A DNA stretch of 64,000 nt from NCBI RefSeq assembly GCF_001269985.1, contig NZ_BBZB01000001.1:372001-436000 (forward strand), written 5' to 3'. Positions 43,471 to 51,013 of the stretch are shown in pieces. The stretch's first letter is position 1. Every line of letters begins with the position of its first letter. Below the pieces are notes generated by a model. It saw only the letters and a list, made by a program, of their open reading frames with translations, was not told the origin of the DNA and ran no database searches. This DNA comes from Pseudoalteromonas sp. '520P1 No. 423' (lineage in GTDB: Bacteria > Pseudomonadota > Gammaproteobacteria > Enterobacterales > Alteromonadaceae). A program made the position numbers and the translations under genes.

Positions 43471-44603
43471 TGAATATTCTTGTGATCGGTGCAGGTCCAG
43501 CAGGTCTTATGTTTTCTAGTCAAATCAAAAAACTAAACCCTGATTGGCATATCAATATTATAGAAAAAAATAATCAAGATGAAAGTGTTGGTTGGGGTGT
43601 TGTGTTGCCAGGTAGAGCACCACATCATCCTGCGAATCCGCTGTCATATTTATCTAATCATGAATCATTAGATGCGCAATACATAGAAGAGTTTAAGCTT
43701 ACACATCATAATGACTCAGCCTTAACTAAAACCGGCGTCACTTTATGTGGTGCCGAGCGTAAATCTATGGTGCATGAACTTCGTCAATTATGTATTGGTT
43801 TAGGTATTTCGATTGAATATGAAAAACCGGCATCAAAACTCGTTGACCTACAATGTAACAAATATGATTTAGTTGTTGTTTCAAATGGTATTAATCATAC
43901 ATCAACGTACTATAAAGAAGCATTAAAGCCTAAAGTTGAATTCGGTAAAAATCGTTATATGTGGTACGGGACGACTAAAAAGTTTGATGAAATGAATTTA
44001 ATTTTCAAAACGAAAGCTAAAGGTATTTTTGTTGCTCACTGTTATAAATATTCCAGTAATATGAGTACTTTTGTTGTTGAATGTAGTGAAGAAACGTATA
44101 TAAATTCAGGTCTTGATGAAATGTCGACTCAAAATGCCGAAGCCTTTATTGCTTCAGTATTTGAAGAAGAGTTAGACGGTCAAACGGTTATATCACCAAA
44201 AGGGCTCAAATGGCGTAACTTCATGACATTGAGTCATGAACAAGCCTATAGCGATAATATTGTTTTACTAGGTGATGCACTGCAATCAGGACATTTTTCT
44301 ATTGGTCACGGTACGACTATGGCTGTAGTTGGCGCACAAATGTTAGTTAAATCGGTTTACGATCATAGTGATAATATTGCTACGGCGTTAGAAGATTTTA
44401 ACCAAAATGTGATGCCTGTCATGCAATTGTTTGATCAACATGCAAGTACTAGCCGATTATGGTTTGAAAGCGTAGAAGACCGCATGCATTTATCAACTCC
44501 TGAGCTAGCACAAAGCTTTGCGACGCGCAGAAACCAATTACCTCCTCTACCGCCAGCGTTAGGACAAGCACTTGAAAAAGCTTTAGCGCGAGGAGAAAAG
44601 TAA
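43470..44603 (+). CDS. vioD: protodeoxyviolaceinate monooxygenase VioD
   Basis: 377 residues from ATG 43470 (373 in Chromobacterium). The open frame extends to a TTG at 43443, but AGGGAG at 43455-43460 is ideally spaced for ATG 43470 and the protein then begins with the FAD motif MNILVIGAGPAGLMFSSQIK. VioD hydroxylates the 5-position of one indole of protodeoxyviolaceinate. WGVVLPGRAPHHPANPLSYL, the GD block IVLLGDALQSGHFSIGHGTT near residue 268, and the absence of other domains support this. The next gene starts directly after its stop. Confidence 0.94.
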   Translation: MNILVIGAGPAGLMFSSQIKKLNPDWHINIIEKNNQDESVGWGVVLPGRAPHHPANPLSYLSNHESLDAQYIEEFKLTHHNDSALTKTGVTLCGAERKSMVHELRQLCIGLGISIEYEKPASKLVDLQCNKYDLVVVSNGINHTSTYYKEALKPKVEFGKNRYMWYGTTKKFDEMNLIFKTKAKGIFVAHCYKYSSNMSTFVVECSEETYINSGLDEMSTQNAEAFIASVFEEELDGQTVISPKGLKWRNFMTLSHEQAYSDNIVLLGDALQSGHFSIGHGTTMAVVGAQMLVKSVYDHSDNIATALEDFNQNVMPVMQLFDQHASTSRLWFESVEDRMHLSTPELAQSFATRRNQLPPLPPALGQALEKALARGEK

Positions 44604-45203
44604 ATGCAGTTTAATAAAATAACAAAAGTCGCTCCTTTATTACCTGAACAATGGAGTAGCAGTTACATTTCATATTGGATTCCTATGCAGCCTGACGATG
44701 ATATTACTTCAGGGTACTGTTGGTTCGATTATAAAAAAAATGTTTGTCGCATTGATGGTTTATTTAACCCTTGGTCTGAGAAAAAAAAGGGTCACAGATT
44801 ATGGATGTCTGAAATCATGTACCCCAGTACTGATGAATCATTTAAATCTAAAGTGTCATATACGCGGAACGATATGACAAAGACTTCTGCATTTGAAGCT
44901 GCAGTATTAAATGATGAAATAGACCCTTGTCATGAACTGATACTTACGCAAGATGTATTAATAACATGCAATGCACAATATATTGGTACATCTAATATTC
45001 TAGGTCATGAAGTTGATGAATGGTTTTTTCAACGTCCTAATGGCAAAGGACCTGCTACTTATTACTTTATAAGTGATACCAATCACTTAGTACGTATGAT
45101 AACCGGAGATCCAAAAGTACAGGCGTCAGTAAGAGACTTTCCAAACTTCAATACTTATAAAATTTCTCAAAAAACATTTCAACCTGAACCCTTAAATAAA
45201 TAA
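44604..45203 (+). CDS. vioE: violacein biosynthesis protein VioE
   Basis: 199 residues (191 in Chromobacterium). VioE is a cofactor-free protein with a LolA/B-like half barrel that rearranges the unstable imine dimer to protodeoxyviolaceinate; without it the pathway falls off to chromopyrrolate. SYWIPMQPDDDITSGYCWFD near the N terminus and DGLFNPWSEKKKGHRLWMSE match the family. The ATG follows the vioD TAA with no gap. A strong terminator lies 12 bases after the stop, so this is the last gene of the operon. Confidence 0.94.
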   Translation: MQFNKITKVAPLLPEQWSSSYISYWIPMQPDDDITSGYCWFDYKKNVCRIDGLFNPWSEKKKGHRLWMSEIMYPSTDESFKSKVSYTRNDMTKTSAFEAAVLNDEIDPCHELILTQDVLITCNAQYIGTSNILGHEVDEWFFQRPNGKGPATYYFISDTNHLVRMITGDPKVQASVRDFPNFNTYKISQKTFQPEPLNK

Positions 45204-45214
45204 GGTGGCATGTG

Positions 45215-45245
45215 ACAGCCATTAAGTTTAATAATGGCTGTTTTT
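45215..45245 (+). terminator. Rho-independent terminator of the vio operon
   Basis: ACAGCCATTA (45215-45224) pairs with TAATGGCTGT (45232-45241), a 10-bp stem with a 7-base loop followed by TTTT. It ends the vioABCDE transcript and lies between convergent vioE and trpS. Confidence 0.85.
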
Positions 45246-45268
45246 AAACGTAAAAGCAAAGTTGTATT

Positions 45269-46267
45269 TCAGAATAAATTTAATCCAAAAGCTGATTTAA
45301 CACGCTGAGAGACGGCCTGAGTTTGTTGGTTTGCCAGCTCAGTTCCAGATTTAAGAATAGAAATGAGTTCTGCTTTATCAGCTAAGTAACGCTCTCTCTT
45401 AGCTCTGATCGGTGTGATTAGATTAATTAAACAATCACTTAAAATACCTTTTAATTTACTGTCCCCTAACCCACCAGATGCATAATGGTTTTTAAGTTGT
45501 GCGATATAGGTTTTATCTTCATGAAAAGCATCTAAATAAGTAAATACAACATTACCTTCTACTTGCCCAGGATCGTCTACTCTTAAGTGATTTGAATCGG
45601 TATACATAGCGCGAACAGCTTTTACTATCATGTCATCACTACTACCAAAAGTAATCACATTACCCAGTGATTTAGACATTTTAGCTTTACCATCTACACC
45701 CGGTAATCTAGGTGTATCACTCAATAATGGTTTCGCTTCAATTAAAACAGGCTGCTGTGCAATATTGTTTAATTTTCTTACTATTTCATTGGTAATTTCT
45801 ATCATAGGTAACTGATCATCGCCAACAGGAACTAAAGTCGCATCAAAAGCTGTAATATCGGCAGCTTGGCTAATTGGGTAACTAAAAAAACCAGCAGGAA
45901 TAGAGTTACCAAATTGCTTACTGGCAATTTCAGCTTTAACGGTTGGATTTCTTTCTAAACGTGAAACAGATACCAAGTTTGCATAAAACATGGCAAGTTC
46001 AGATAAAGCAGGTAAAGCTGATTGCAAACAAATAGTAGTTTTTGTAGGACAAATACCAACAGCAAGATAATCAGCCAAAACATTTAAAATATTGCCCGAC
46101 ACTTTTTGTGGGTTATGACCGTTATCAGTAAGGCCTTGTAAATCAGCAATTAAGATTGTTTGTGAATACTGGTTTTGTAATTCAATTCTATTTTTTAACG
46201 AACCAACATAATGGCCTAAATGAAGTGGTCCTGTAGGTCTGTCACCTGTTAAAATTTTATGAGTCAT
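45269..46267 (-). CDS. trpS: tryptophanyl-tRNA synthetase, probably an auxiliary copy
   Basis: 332 residues from ATG 46267 (the open frame extends to 46321, but AAGGAAAT precedes 46267). It charges tRNA-Trp. The class I motifs are the HIGH-like TGDRPTGPLHLGHYVGSLKN and the KMSKS loop in GKAKMSKSLGNV near residue 195. SRLERNPTVKAEIASKQFGN and PISQAADITAFDATLVPVGD are conserved. These blocks are closer, from memory, to the TrpRS type common in Firmicutes than to E. coli TrpS (which begins FSGAQPSGELTIGNYMGAL), so it is probably a second, auxiliary enzyme rather than the housekeeping one. It is convergent with the violacein operon and preceded by a Trp-codon leader and attenuator. Confidence 0.95.
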   Translation of the reverse strand: MTHKILTGDRPTGPLHLGHYVGSLKNRIELQNQYSQTILIADLQGLTDNGHNPQKVSGNILNVLADYLAVGICPTKTTICLQSALPALSELAMFYANLVSVSRLERNPTVKAEIASKQFGNSIPAGFFSYPISQAADITAFDATLVPVGDDQLPMIEITNEIVRKLNNIAQQPVLIEAKPLLSDTPRLPGVDGKAKMSKSLGNVITFGSSDDMIVKAVRAMYTDSNHLRVDDPGQVEGNVVFTYLDAFHEDKTYIAQLKNHYASGGLGDSKLKGILSDCLINLITPIRAKRERYLADKAELISILKSGTELANQQTQAVSQRVKSAFGLNLF

Positions 46268-46292
46268 GTGTATTTCCTTCAATTTAAAATAA

Positions 46293-46381
46293 GCGACCGA
46301 AAGAAATAGTATGATATTCAACTGTTACCTTTCGGCAGCCGTTGAACAAATAGATTCAAGTGCCGCTCTAAAAAGAGCGCC
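46293..46381 (-). promoter_or_regulatory. tryptophan attenuator (competing hairpins) upstream of trpS
   Basis: Three mutually competing structures are visible in the minus-strand transcript. Arm 1 CGCTCT (46379-46374) pairs with arm 2 AGAGCG (46369-46364), overlapping the end of the leader ORF. Arm 2's downstream part (GGCACTTGAA) pairs with arm 3 (TTCAACGGCTGCC) over 46364-46334 with an internal loop. Arm 3's CCGAAAG (46335-46329) pairs with arm 4 CTTTCGG (46303-46297), followed by GTCGCTTATTTT as terminator tail. Stalling at the two Trp codons would mask arm 1, favour 2:3 and prevent the 3:4 terminator, so low Trp-tRNA would raise trpS expression. The 3:4 stem is only 7 bp plus two GC pairs, with a long loop, so folding needs testing. 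Confidence 0.7.
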
Positions 46382-46418
46382 ACCAGCAAATTTGTGAGAT
46401 ATAACAAAGTATTTTCAT
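46368..46418 (-). CDS. trpS leader peptide with tandem Trp codons
   Basis: A 16-codon ORF from ATG 46418 to TAG 46368-46370 encodes MKILCYISQICWWRSF. The two adjacent TGG codons (46385-46380) lie four codons before the stop, just at the start of hairpin arm 1, the classical position in trp leaders. An in-frame TAG just upstream excludes a longer form. The ribosome site is weak. It lies 101 bases upstream of the trpS ATG and about 18 bases after the predicted transcription start. Confidence 0.72.
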   Translation of the reverse strand: MKILCYISQICWWRSF

Positions 46419-46442
46419 GGGATTAAACTAACACTTGATACA

Positions 46443-46448
46443 ATTATA
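46443..46448 (-). promoter_or_regulatory. candidate -10 box for the trpS leader transcript
   Basis: TATAAT is exact on the minus strand (46448-46443) and places transcription start near 46436, giving a short leader before ATG 46418. The -35 region is poor. It lies in the 88-base gap downstream of the LysR stop. Confidence 0.5.
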
Positions 46449-46511
46449 AACAACTACTTTGTACCCATTTTAAGTTAAATCTGTATATTCGAGCAAAGAA
46501 TCTTTATCTCA

Positions 46512-47423
46512 TCACCTTTTGACTACATCCAAATGCTTTTTCAATATCGACTTCACAACATCAAAGCGCGCAGGTAGTGCTCTCTTTCTCTTTTTGACCA
46601 TATATAGGGTTTGCATTACGGGCTGCTTTAAAGAAAGTATCTGTAACCTTTCTGGTGTTTGAAAAGTATCTACGGCACTTTTTGGCAAAACAGTAAAACC
46701 TAGCCCTTTTGCTACAGGTTCTAGTATTTGGCTGATTTGATTGACATAACCACTAACAGGTATTTCTTCAATGTTTAAATGTGTCTGAATTGACTCCTGA
46801 CTTTGTGCAAAATAAAGAGATAAATAAAGCTCTGCATCTGGGTGATCAATAAGACCAAGTTGAATAAGTAAATTATCACTATTATCATTAGTTTCAATAT
46901 TGGCCGGCAGCACTAAACACAGTTGTTCCAAACCGATTTCAGTCACATCAAATAAACCCTGACTTGGCATATCAGTGATAATACCTAAATCTATTATTCC
47001 CGTTTGTATTTCATTTAATATCTGATGATTAGGGGCTGCTTTTAGCTTAACAACAAGCCCAGGGTGTAGAACTTGTAAGTCCAATAAATTAGGATAAAGC
47101 ATTAAGGCAAGTGCGCCTGAGCAAGCTAAAGTACAACAACCAGAAAACGGATTATCAAAAGCTAACCGCGCTAATAACGCTTGTTCATTTTCAACTAGAT
47201 CTAATGCGTATTGGTAAACTAAACGCCCTTGCTCAGTTAATTCAAAGCTTTTTTTATCTCGCGATATAAGTGAATACCCACTTTCAACTTCAAGCTTTCT
47301 AATATGCTGACTCACACCTGGTTGAGTCATAAAAAGCTTTTCTGCCGTTTGTGTAAAATGCCCAGTATCAACTAAGGTCACAAAGGTCTCTAACCAAATA
47401 GGATTTAACATGCCAAACATCAT
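46512..47423 (-). CDS. LysR family transcriptional regulator
   Basis: 303 residues from ATG 47423; Met codons two and four later are alternative starts, the last (MLNPIWLETFVTLVDTGHFT) being the usual family beginning. The winged helix reads KLFMTQPGVSQHIRKLEVES. The substrate-binding domain spans about 90-300 (CTLACSGALALMLYPNLLDL), a CysB/CynR-like type. It diverges from the VOC gene with a 110-base gap that contains both promoters and the TATTATTATTAT-like AT stretch, so it probably controls that gene. It also lies directly upstream of the trpS leader on the same strand. Confidence 0.9.
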   Translation of the reverse strand: MMFGMLNPIWLETFVTLVDTGHFTQTAEKLFMTQPGVSQHIRKLEVESGYSLISRDKKSFELTEQGRLVYQYALDLVENEQALLARLAFDNPFSGCCTLACSGALALMLYPNLLDLQVLHPGLVVKLKAAPNHQILNEIQTGIIDLGIITDMPSQGLFDVTEIGLEQLCLVLPANIETNDNSDNLLIQLGLIDHPDAELYLSLYFAQSQESIQTHLNIEEIPVSGYVNQISQILEPVAKGLGFTVLPKSAVDTFQTPERLQILSLKQPVMQTLYMVKKRKRALPARFDVVKSILKKHLDVVKR

Positions 47424-47533
47424 AATAAAAAATTATTATTATGATTATAATTGATAATTTTAAATAATAAAGATAACGCCATACACTTGCTTCATCAAAT
47501 GAGAAATGAATAAAAAAGTCTTAGGAGCAAGTT

Positions 47534-48019
47534 ATGAAAATGAATCACATAGGCATTATGGTTGGTGAAATGGACAAAGCTGTTGAGTTTTATACTCAAG
47601 TGCTTGGCCTTAAAATAGTTATGAACAATACTAAAGTACAAGAAGAACGTGAAACTGCAATTGGCCGAATGTGCATTGCCGTTTTTGGCGAAGGATTTAA
47701 AGGTTTTAATATTGCGCATTTAGTAACAACAGACGGAATCGGTGTTGAATTATTTGAAATGAAAGAACGTGCCCAACGACATGATCTTGATTTTTCGAGA
47801 CTGGGTATTTTTCATTTTTGTCTGCAAACTGATGATTTTGAAACTGTAATGCAAAAAACTGAAGAATATGGCGGTAAAGTAAGAATGGACGTAATGCGCT
47901 ATCACCCAGAAGATGATTCAAAACCCGCTAAAATGGTTTATTTAGAAGACCCTTTTGGTAATTTATTTGAACTCTACTCACATACATATGAAGAAACCTA
48001 CGCTGCTGATTATGAGTAA
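47534..48019 (+). CDS. VOC family (glyoxalase/dioxygenase superfamily) protein
   Basis: 161 residues with one vicinal-oxygen-chelate domain, two beta-alpha-beta-beta-beta modules. MNHIGIMVGEMDKAVEFYTQ is the N-terminal metal-binding strand with His; GIFHFCLQTDDFETVMQKTE supplies the second His and MVYLEDPFGNLFELYSHTYE the Glu. It could be a glyoxalase-like lyase, a dioxygenase or a resistance protein; the sequence does not decide. AGGAG precedes the ATG. It is divergent from a LysR gene, suggesting substrate-inducible expression, and ends in a strong terminator. Confidence 0.88.
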   Translation: MKMNHIGIMVGEMDKAVEFYTQVLGLKIVMNNTKVQEERETAIGRMCIAVFGEGFKGFNIAHLVTTDGIGVELFEMKERAQRHDLDFSRLGIFHFCLQTDDFETVMQKTEEYGGKVRMDVMRYHPEDDSKPAKMVYLEDPFGNLFELYSHTYEETYAADYE

Positions 48020-48031
48020 TATTTAAGAAAC

Positions 48032-48069
48032 TTTTTATTGTATTAACCCTTAGGTTAATACAATAAAAA
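48032..48069 (+). terminator. Rho-independent terminator, 17-bp perfect stem
   Basis: TTTTTATTGTATTAACC (48032-48048) pairs with GGTTAATACAATAAAAA (48053-48069) around a 4-base loop. It follows the VOC stop by 12 bases. Confidence 0.85.
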
Positions 48070-48600
48070 AGGGATTAAGATATGACTATAAATAAAAAAA
48101 CCTGAACAACTCATTAAACTGAACCACAGATAGTAAACTTAGCCCTCCTTCTTGGCATATCAATTGAATACGCTTACTCCTTTTTAACACTCGCGATAAT
48201 AATTAAAATTTTTTTCCTTTTTGAACAAATAATTTAGTCACTATTTTCTCTTGAAAATTCGTAAGCTAACCACTTATGATTTGTGGTGTTAAATTGCGCC
48301 TTCACTGGCTTTGGTGATGTTATCTTAGGTCATGACAGCATATAAATAAAAAATATGGTTGTAATTTAGTCAACCCATATAATTAAAAAAACGCCACTTT
48401 TTTGATGAAAAAAAATACGATTTGAATTTACCAATAACAAAAAATGAGCTATAAGTAATGAATATTTATAAATAATTTTTTGAAATTAGTAATATTTTAT
48501 AACAGTGTTTATGCATATCTCCCTATCATTTTTCGCGATATTTTTGCTGATAACACCAAGAAAGTAAGGCAATAACGTAGGCAAGTATCCACCCTGTGGG
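48070..48600. other. intergenic region without recognisable gene
   Basis: About 530 bases, AT-rich, between the VOC terminator and the HPF-like remnant. I find no gene or strong repeat. It probably contains the promoter for the mnh operon. Confidence 0.5.
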
Positions 48601-48886
48601 GTTGATATTAACGGTGGTTTAAAAACGAAAATTAAAGGCTACGCTCGCATTTTCGAGCGTTGACGCGTATATCACCAAATTTTCAATAAAACTCACTAAT
48701 GTTCTCAATGCAAAGGGTAATAACACGCATTGTCGACTAACGTTAGAAATTGTTAACCAAGGAGAGATTGTGATCGAAAACATGCAAATGGATCTTGAAT
48801 ATGTAATAGATAGTGTATTGCAAAAAGCAAGTCGCATGATTAAACAATCAATTTTCCCTCATGAACAGCCCAGGGTTTATCAATGA
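48601..48886 (+). pseudogene. HPF/RaiA-like ribosome-associated protein remnant (frameshifted)
   Basis: Reading from 48601, one frame gives VDINGGLKTKIKGYARIFER, then TGA. Shifting one base gives VDAYITKFSIKLTNVLNAKG, NNTHCRLTLEIVNQGEIVIE and NMQMDLEYVIDSVLQKASRM, ending at TGA 48884-48886. Joined, this has the layout of the roughly 110-residue HPF/RaiA family: self-paired region, then Cys-x-x-x-x-x, GxxxVxxxxxxLDxAIDxxxxK. Homology is judged by pattern only. The stop overlaps the mnhE ATG (ATGA), and an AAGGAG within the remnant precedes an in-frame GTG 48770, so a 38-codon piece may still be translated and couple to mnhE. Confidence 0.4.
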
Positions 48887-49353
48887 AACATACCATTAGT
48901 TTATTTCTGATTTTAATCGCATTTTGGCTTCTTAATTCAGGCCATTACAGTCTGCTAATCTCATCTCTTGGTTTCGCGTCTATCGCGTTAGTTTTAGTCA
49001 TTACTCATAAAATGGATGTCGTTGATAATGAGTCACAACCAGTCTATTTATCAACCAAAATATTTGGCTACTATATGTGGTTAATCAAAGAGATTATTAA
49101 AGCCAATATCACTGTCGTAAAACATATTTGGCTAGGTGTAAATAGTATTTCACCAACACTGAAAACAATTAAAATCAGCCAGAAAACTGACATGGGAAAA
49201 GTTATCTATGCTAATTCAATTACCTTAACGCCAGGTACAGTCGCAATCGATTTAGTAGATAACGAAATTACCGTACACGCCTTAGTTTATAAGGATATTG
49301 AGGCTTTAGAAACCGGTGAAATGGATCGCCGAGTAACCTTATTGGAACGCTAA
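48883..49353 (+). CDS. mnhE: Mrp/Mnh antiporter subunit E
   Basis: 156 residues with two N-terminal membrane helices (ISLFLILIAFWLLNSGHYSL) and the PF01899-type tail: VKHIWLGVNSISPTLKTIKI, VIYANSITLTPGTVAIDL. MrpE is a small integral subunit of the multi-gene Na+(or K+)/H+ antiporter. It is the first gene of the cluster; the following mnhF ATG overlaps its TAA by one base. Confidence 0.92.
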   Translation: MKHTISLFLILIAFWLLNSGHYSLLISSLGFASIALVLVITHKMDVVDNESQPVYLSTKIFGYYMWLIKEIIKANITVVKHIWLGVNSISPTLKTIKISQKTDMGKVIYANSITLTPGTVAIDLVDNEITVHALVYKDIEALETGEMDRRVTLLER

Positions 49354-49646
49354 TGTTAATTGCAGCCACACTTGCTATTTTTGTCGCCATGATTTTAGCA
49401 ATTATTAGAGGAATTGCTGGGCCGACACTTTATGACCGTATTTTGGCGGTTAATATGTTTGGCACTAAAACGGTATTACTCATTTCTTTGTTGGGATTTG
49501 TAATGGGCAGGCCTGAATTTTTAGATATTGCCATAGTGTATGCACTGATCAACTTTATTAGTGTCATTGGGGTATTACGTTACTCGGATACACATCAATT
49601 TAAACATACACCTAACGATAACGAATCTATAAAGAAGGATGTTTAA
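49353..49646 (+). CDS. mnhF: Mrp/Mnh antiporter subunit F
   Basis: 97 residues with three membrane helices. RGIAGPTLYDRILAVNMFGT is the characteristic block after helix 1, followed by DIAIVYALINFISVIGVLRY. It is a small subunit of the antiporter in the inner membrane. It overlaps mnhE by one base and abuts mnhG. Confidence 0.93.
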   Translation: MLIAATLAIFVAMILAIIRGIAGPTLYDRILAVNMFGTKTVLLISLLGFVMGRPEFLDIAIVYALINFISVIGVLRYSDTHQFKHTPNDNESIKKDV

Positions 49647-49997
49647 ATGGAGATTGTAATAACGATTAGTAGTGGTTTTTTTATACTCCTTGGTAGCTTT
49701 CTTTGTATTTCAGGCGGTATTGGACTGCTACGTTTTCCTGATTTTTATACCCGTATGCATGCAGTTGGTGTGACAGATACATTAGGCGCTGGTATGATTT
49801 TGGTCGGGCTTATGATACTTAGTACTGATCTTTTAGTTTTTGCCAAATTAGTTATGGTATTGCTTTTAACCTTGTTAGTTGGCCCTACAGCCAGTCATGT
49901 CTTAGCCAAATCCGCTTTTCATAATGGTGTCATACCTAAAGGTTCAAGTAACCTTAGCCAAGATAAACAAAAGGAGAATAACTCATCGATTATTTGA
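49647..49997 (+). CDS. mnhG: Mrp/Mnh antiporter subunit G
   Basis: 116 residues with three membrane helices. ISGGIGLLRFPDFYTRMHAV and VTDTLGAGMILVGLMIL are the diagnostic MrpG (PhaG_MnhG_YufB) sequence, and LLTLLVGPTASHVLAKSAF follows. The polar C-terminal tail contains the ribosome site of the next gene (AGGAG at 49972-49976). Confidence 0.94.
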   Translation: MEIVITISSGFFILLGSFLCISGGIGLLRFPDFYTRMHAVGVTDTLGAGMILVGLMILSTDLLVFAKLVMVLLLTLLVGPTASHVLAKSAFHNGVIPKGSSNLSQDKQKENNSSII

Positions 49998-51013
49998 TTG
50001 ATATCGTATTATTAACCTTCTTGATTATTATCGCCGTTGCGATAATTCGCACGAAAGATTCCTTTGCCGTTGTTATGCTCGCTGGTATTTATGGACTTTT
50101 ATCCGCAAGCTTTTTTGTTGCTATGGATGCAGTTGATGTTGCTTTTACTGAAGCTGCTGTGGGGGCTGGTATATCAACCTTACTCATGTTGGTTGTTATC
50201 TCGATGACAGGGCGTAAAGAAAAGCCAACTCGACACAAACCACTACCAGCACTTTTTATTGTAATTATAACAGGTGGATTACTCATCTACGGCACATTAG
50301 ATATGCCTCATTTTGGCTCCGAAGACGCTCCGATTCATAACCACACATCACCTCGTTATATCAATGATTCGATGCAAGAAATTGGAATACCAAATATTGT
50401 CACATCCGTACTTGCAAGTTATAGAGCATTTGACACTTTTGGTGAGGTGGTTGTTATTTTTACTGCAGGTATCGGTGTGCTAACACTGCTATCAGTTGCT
50501 CGCACTAAAAACAATGATGATGAAATTGAGTCAATCAATGATTCTATGCATCGACAGCACCTTGTTATTCGTATTGTTGCTAAGATGCTCATTCCTTTTA
50601 TTTTCTTGTTTGCTCTTTATGTTCAATTCCATGGTGATTTTGGTCCTGGAGGTGGTTTTCAAGCAGGTGTTATCTTTGCTTCCGCTATTATTTTATATGC
50701 GATGCTTTTTGGGTTAGTTACTGCACGTAAAGTCATTAATCAAACCTTTATTCAATTCATTGCGGCACTGGGAGTATTGATCTATGGCAGTGTGGGTGCT
50801 GTATCTTTGATGAATGGAGGGAACTTCCTTGATTACAATGTGTTATCAAGCAATCCCATTACAGGCCAACACTTAGGTATTTTAATAATTGAATGGGGAG
50901 TGGGATGTACGGTTGCCTCCGTTATGGTCGTTATCTTTTTCAACTTCGCAGGTCGCAGAGAGCGCAAACAACATAAAAAGCCATCTCAAGATAAGGAATC
51001 ACCCATATGTTAA
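49994..51013 (+). CDS. fused MrpA C-terminal region (DUF4040/MbhD-MbhE-like) plus MrpB
   Basis: 339 residues counted from TTG 49994. Residues about 10-75 match the DUF4040/MbhD segment of MrpA (FVAMDAVDVAFTEAAVGAGI). Residues 80-165 match the MbhE segment (ASYRAFDTFGEVVVIFTAGI, with conserved Glu). Residues 185-320 are MrpB (FALYVQFHGDFGPGGGFQAG). The TTG overlaps the mnhG stop and is 17 bases from AGGAG; ATC at 49985 is 8 bases from it and would give I-D-Y-L-I-D, like homologues beginning M-x-x-L-x-D. The true start may be that ATC. The large N-terminal MrpA part is missing here and probably supplied by a later NuoL-like gene. Confidence 0.87.
   Translation: MIDIVLLTFLIIIAVAIIRTKDSFAVVMLAGIYGLLSASFFVAMDAVDVAFTEAAVGAGISTLLMLVVISMTGRKEKPTRHKPLPALFIVIITGGLLIYGTLDMPHFGSEDAPIHNHTSPRYINDSMQEIGIPNIVTSVLASYRAFDTFGEVVVIFTAGIGVLTLLSVARTKNNDDEIESINDSMHRQHLVIRIVAKMLIPFIFLFALYVQFHGDFGPGGGFQAGVIFASAIILYAMLFGLVTARKVINQTFIQFIAALGVLIYGSVGAVSLMNGGNFLDYNVLSSNPITGQHLGILIIEWGVGCTVASVMVVIFFNFAGRRERKQHKKPSQDKESPIC

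Noticed and set aside
46448..46475. TrpR operator overlapping the trpS leader promoter
   Set aside because: GTAC and AGTAGTT fragments are present but the palindrome of the known trp operator is not.
48619..48837. Minus-strand 72-codon ORF upstream of mnhE
   Set aside because: It overlaps the better-supported plus-strand HPF-like remnant and has no recognisable features.
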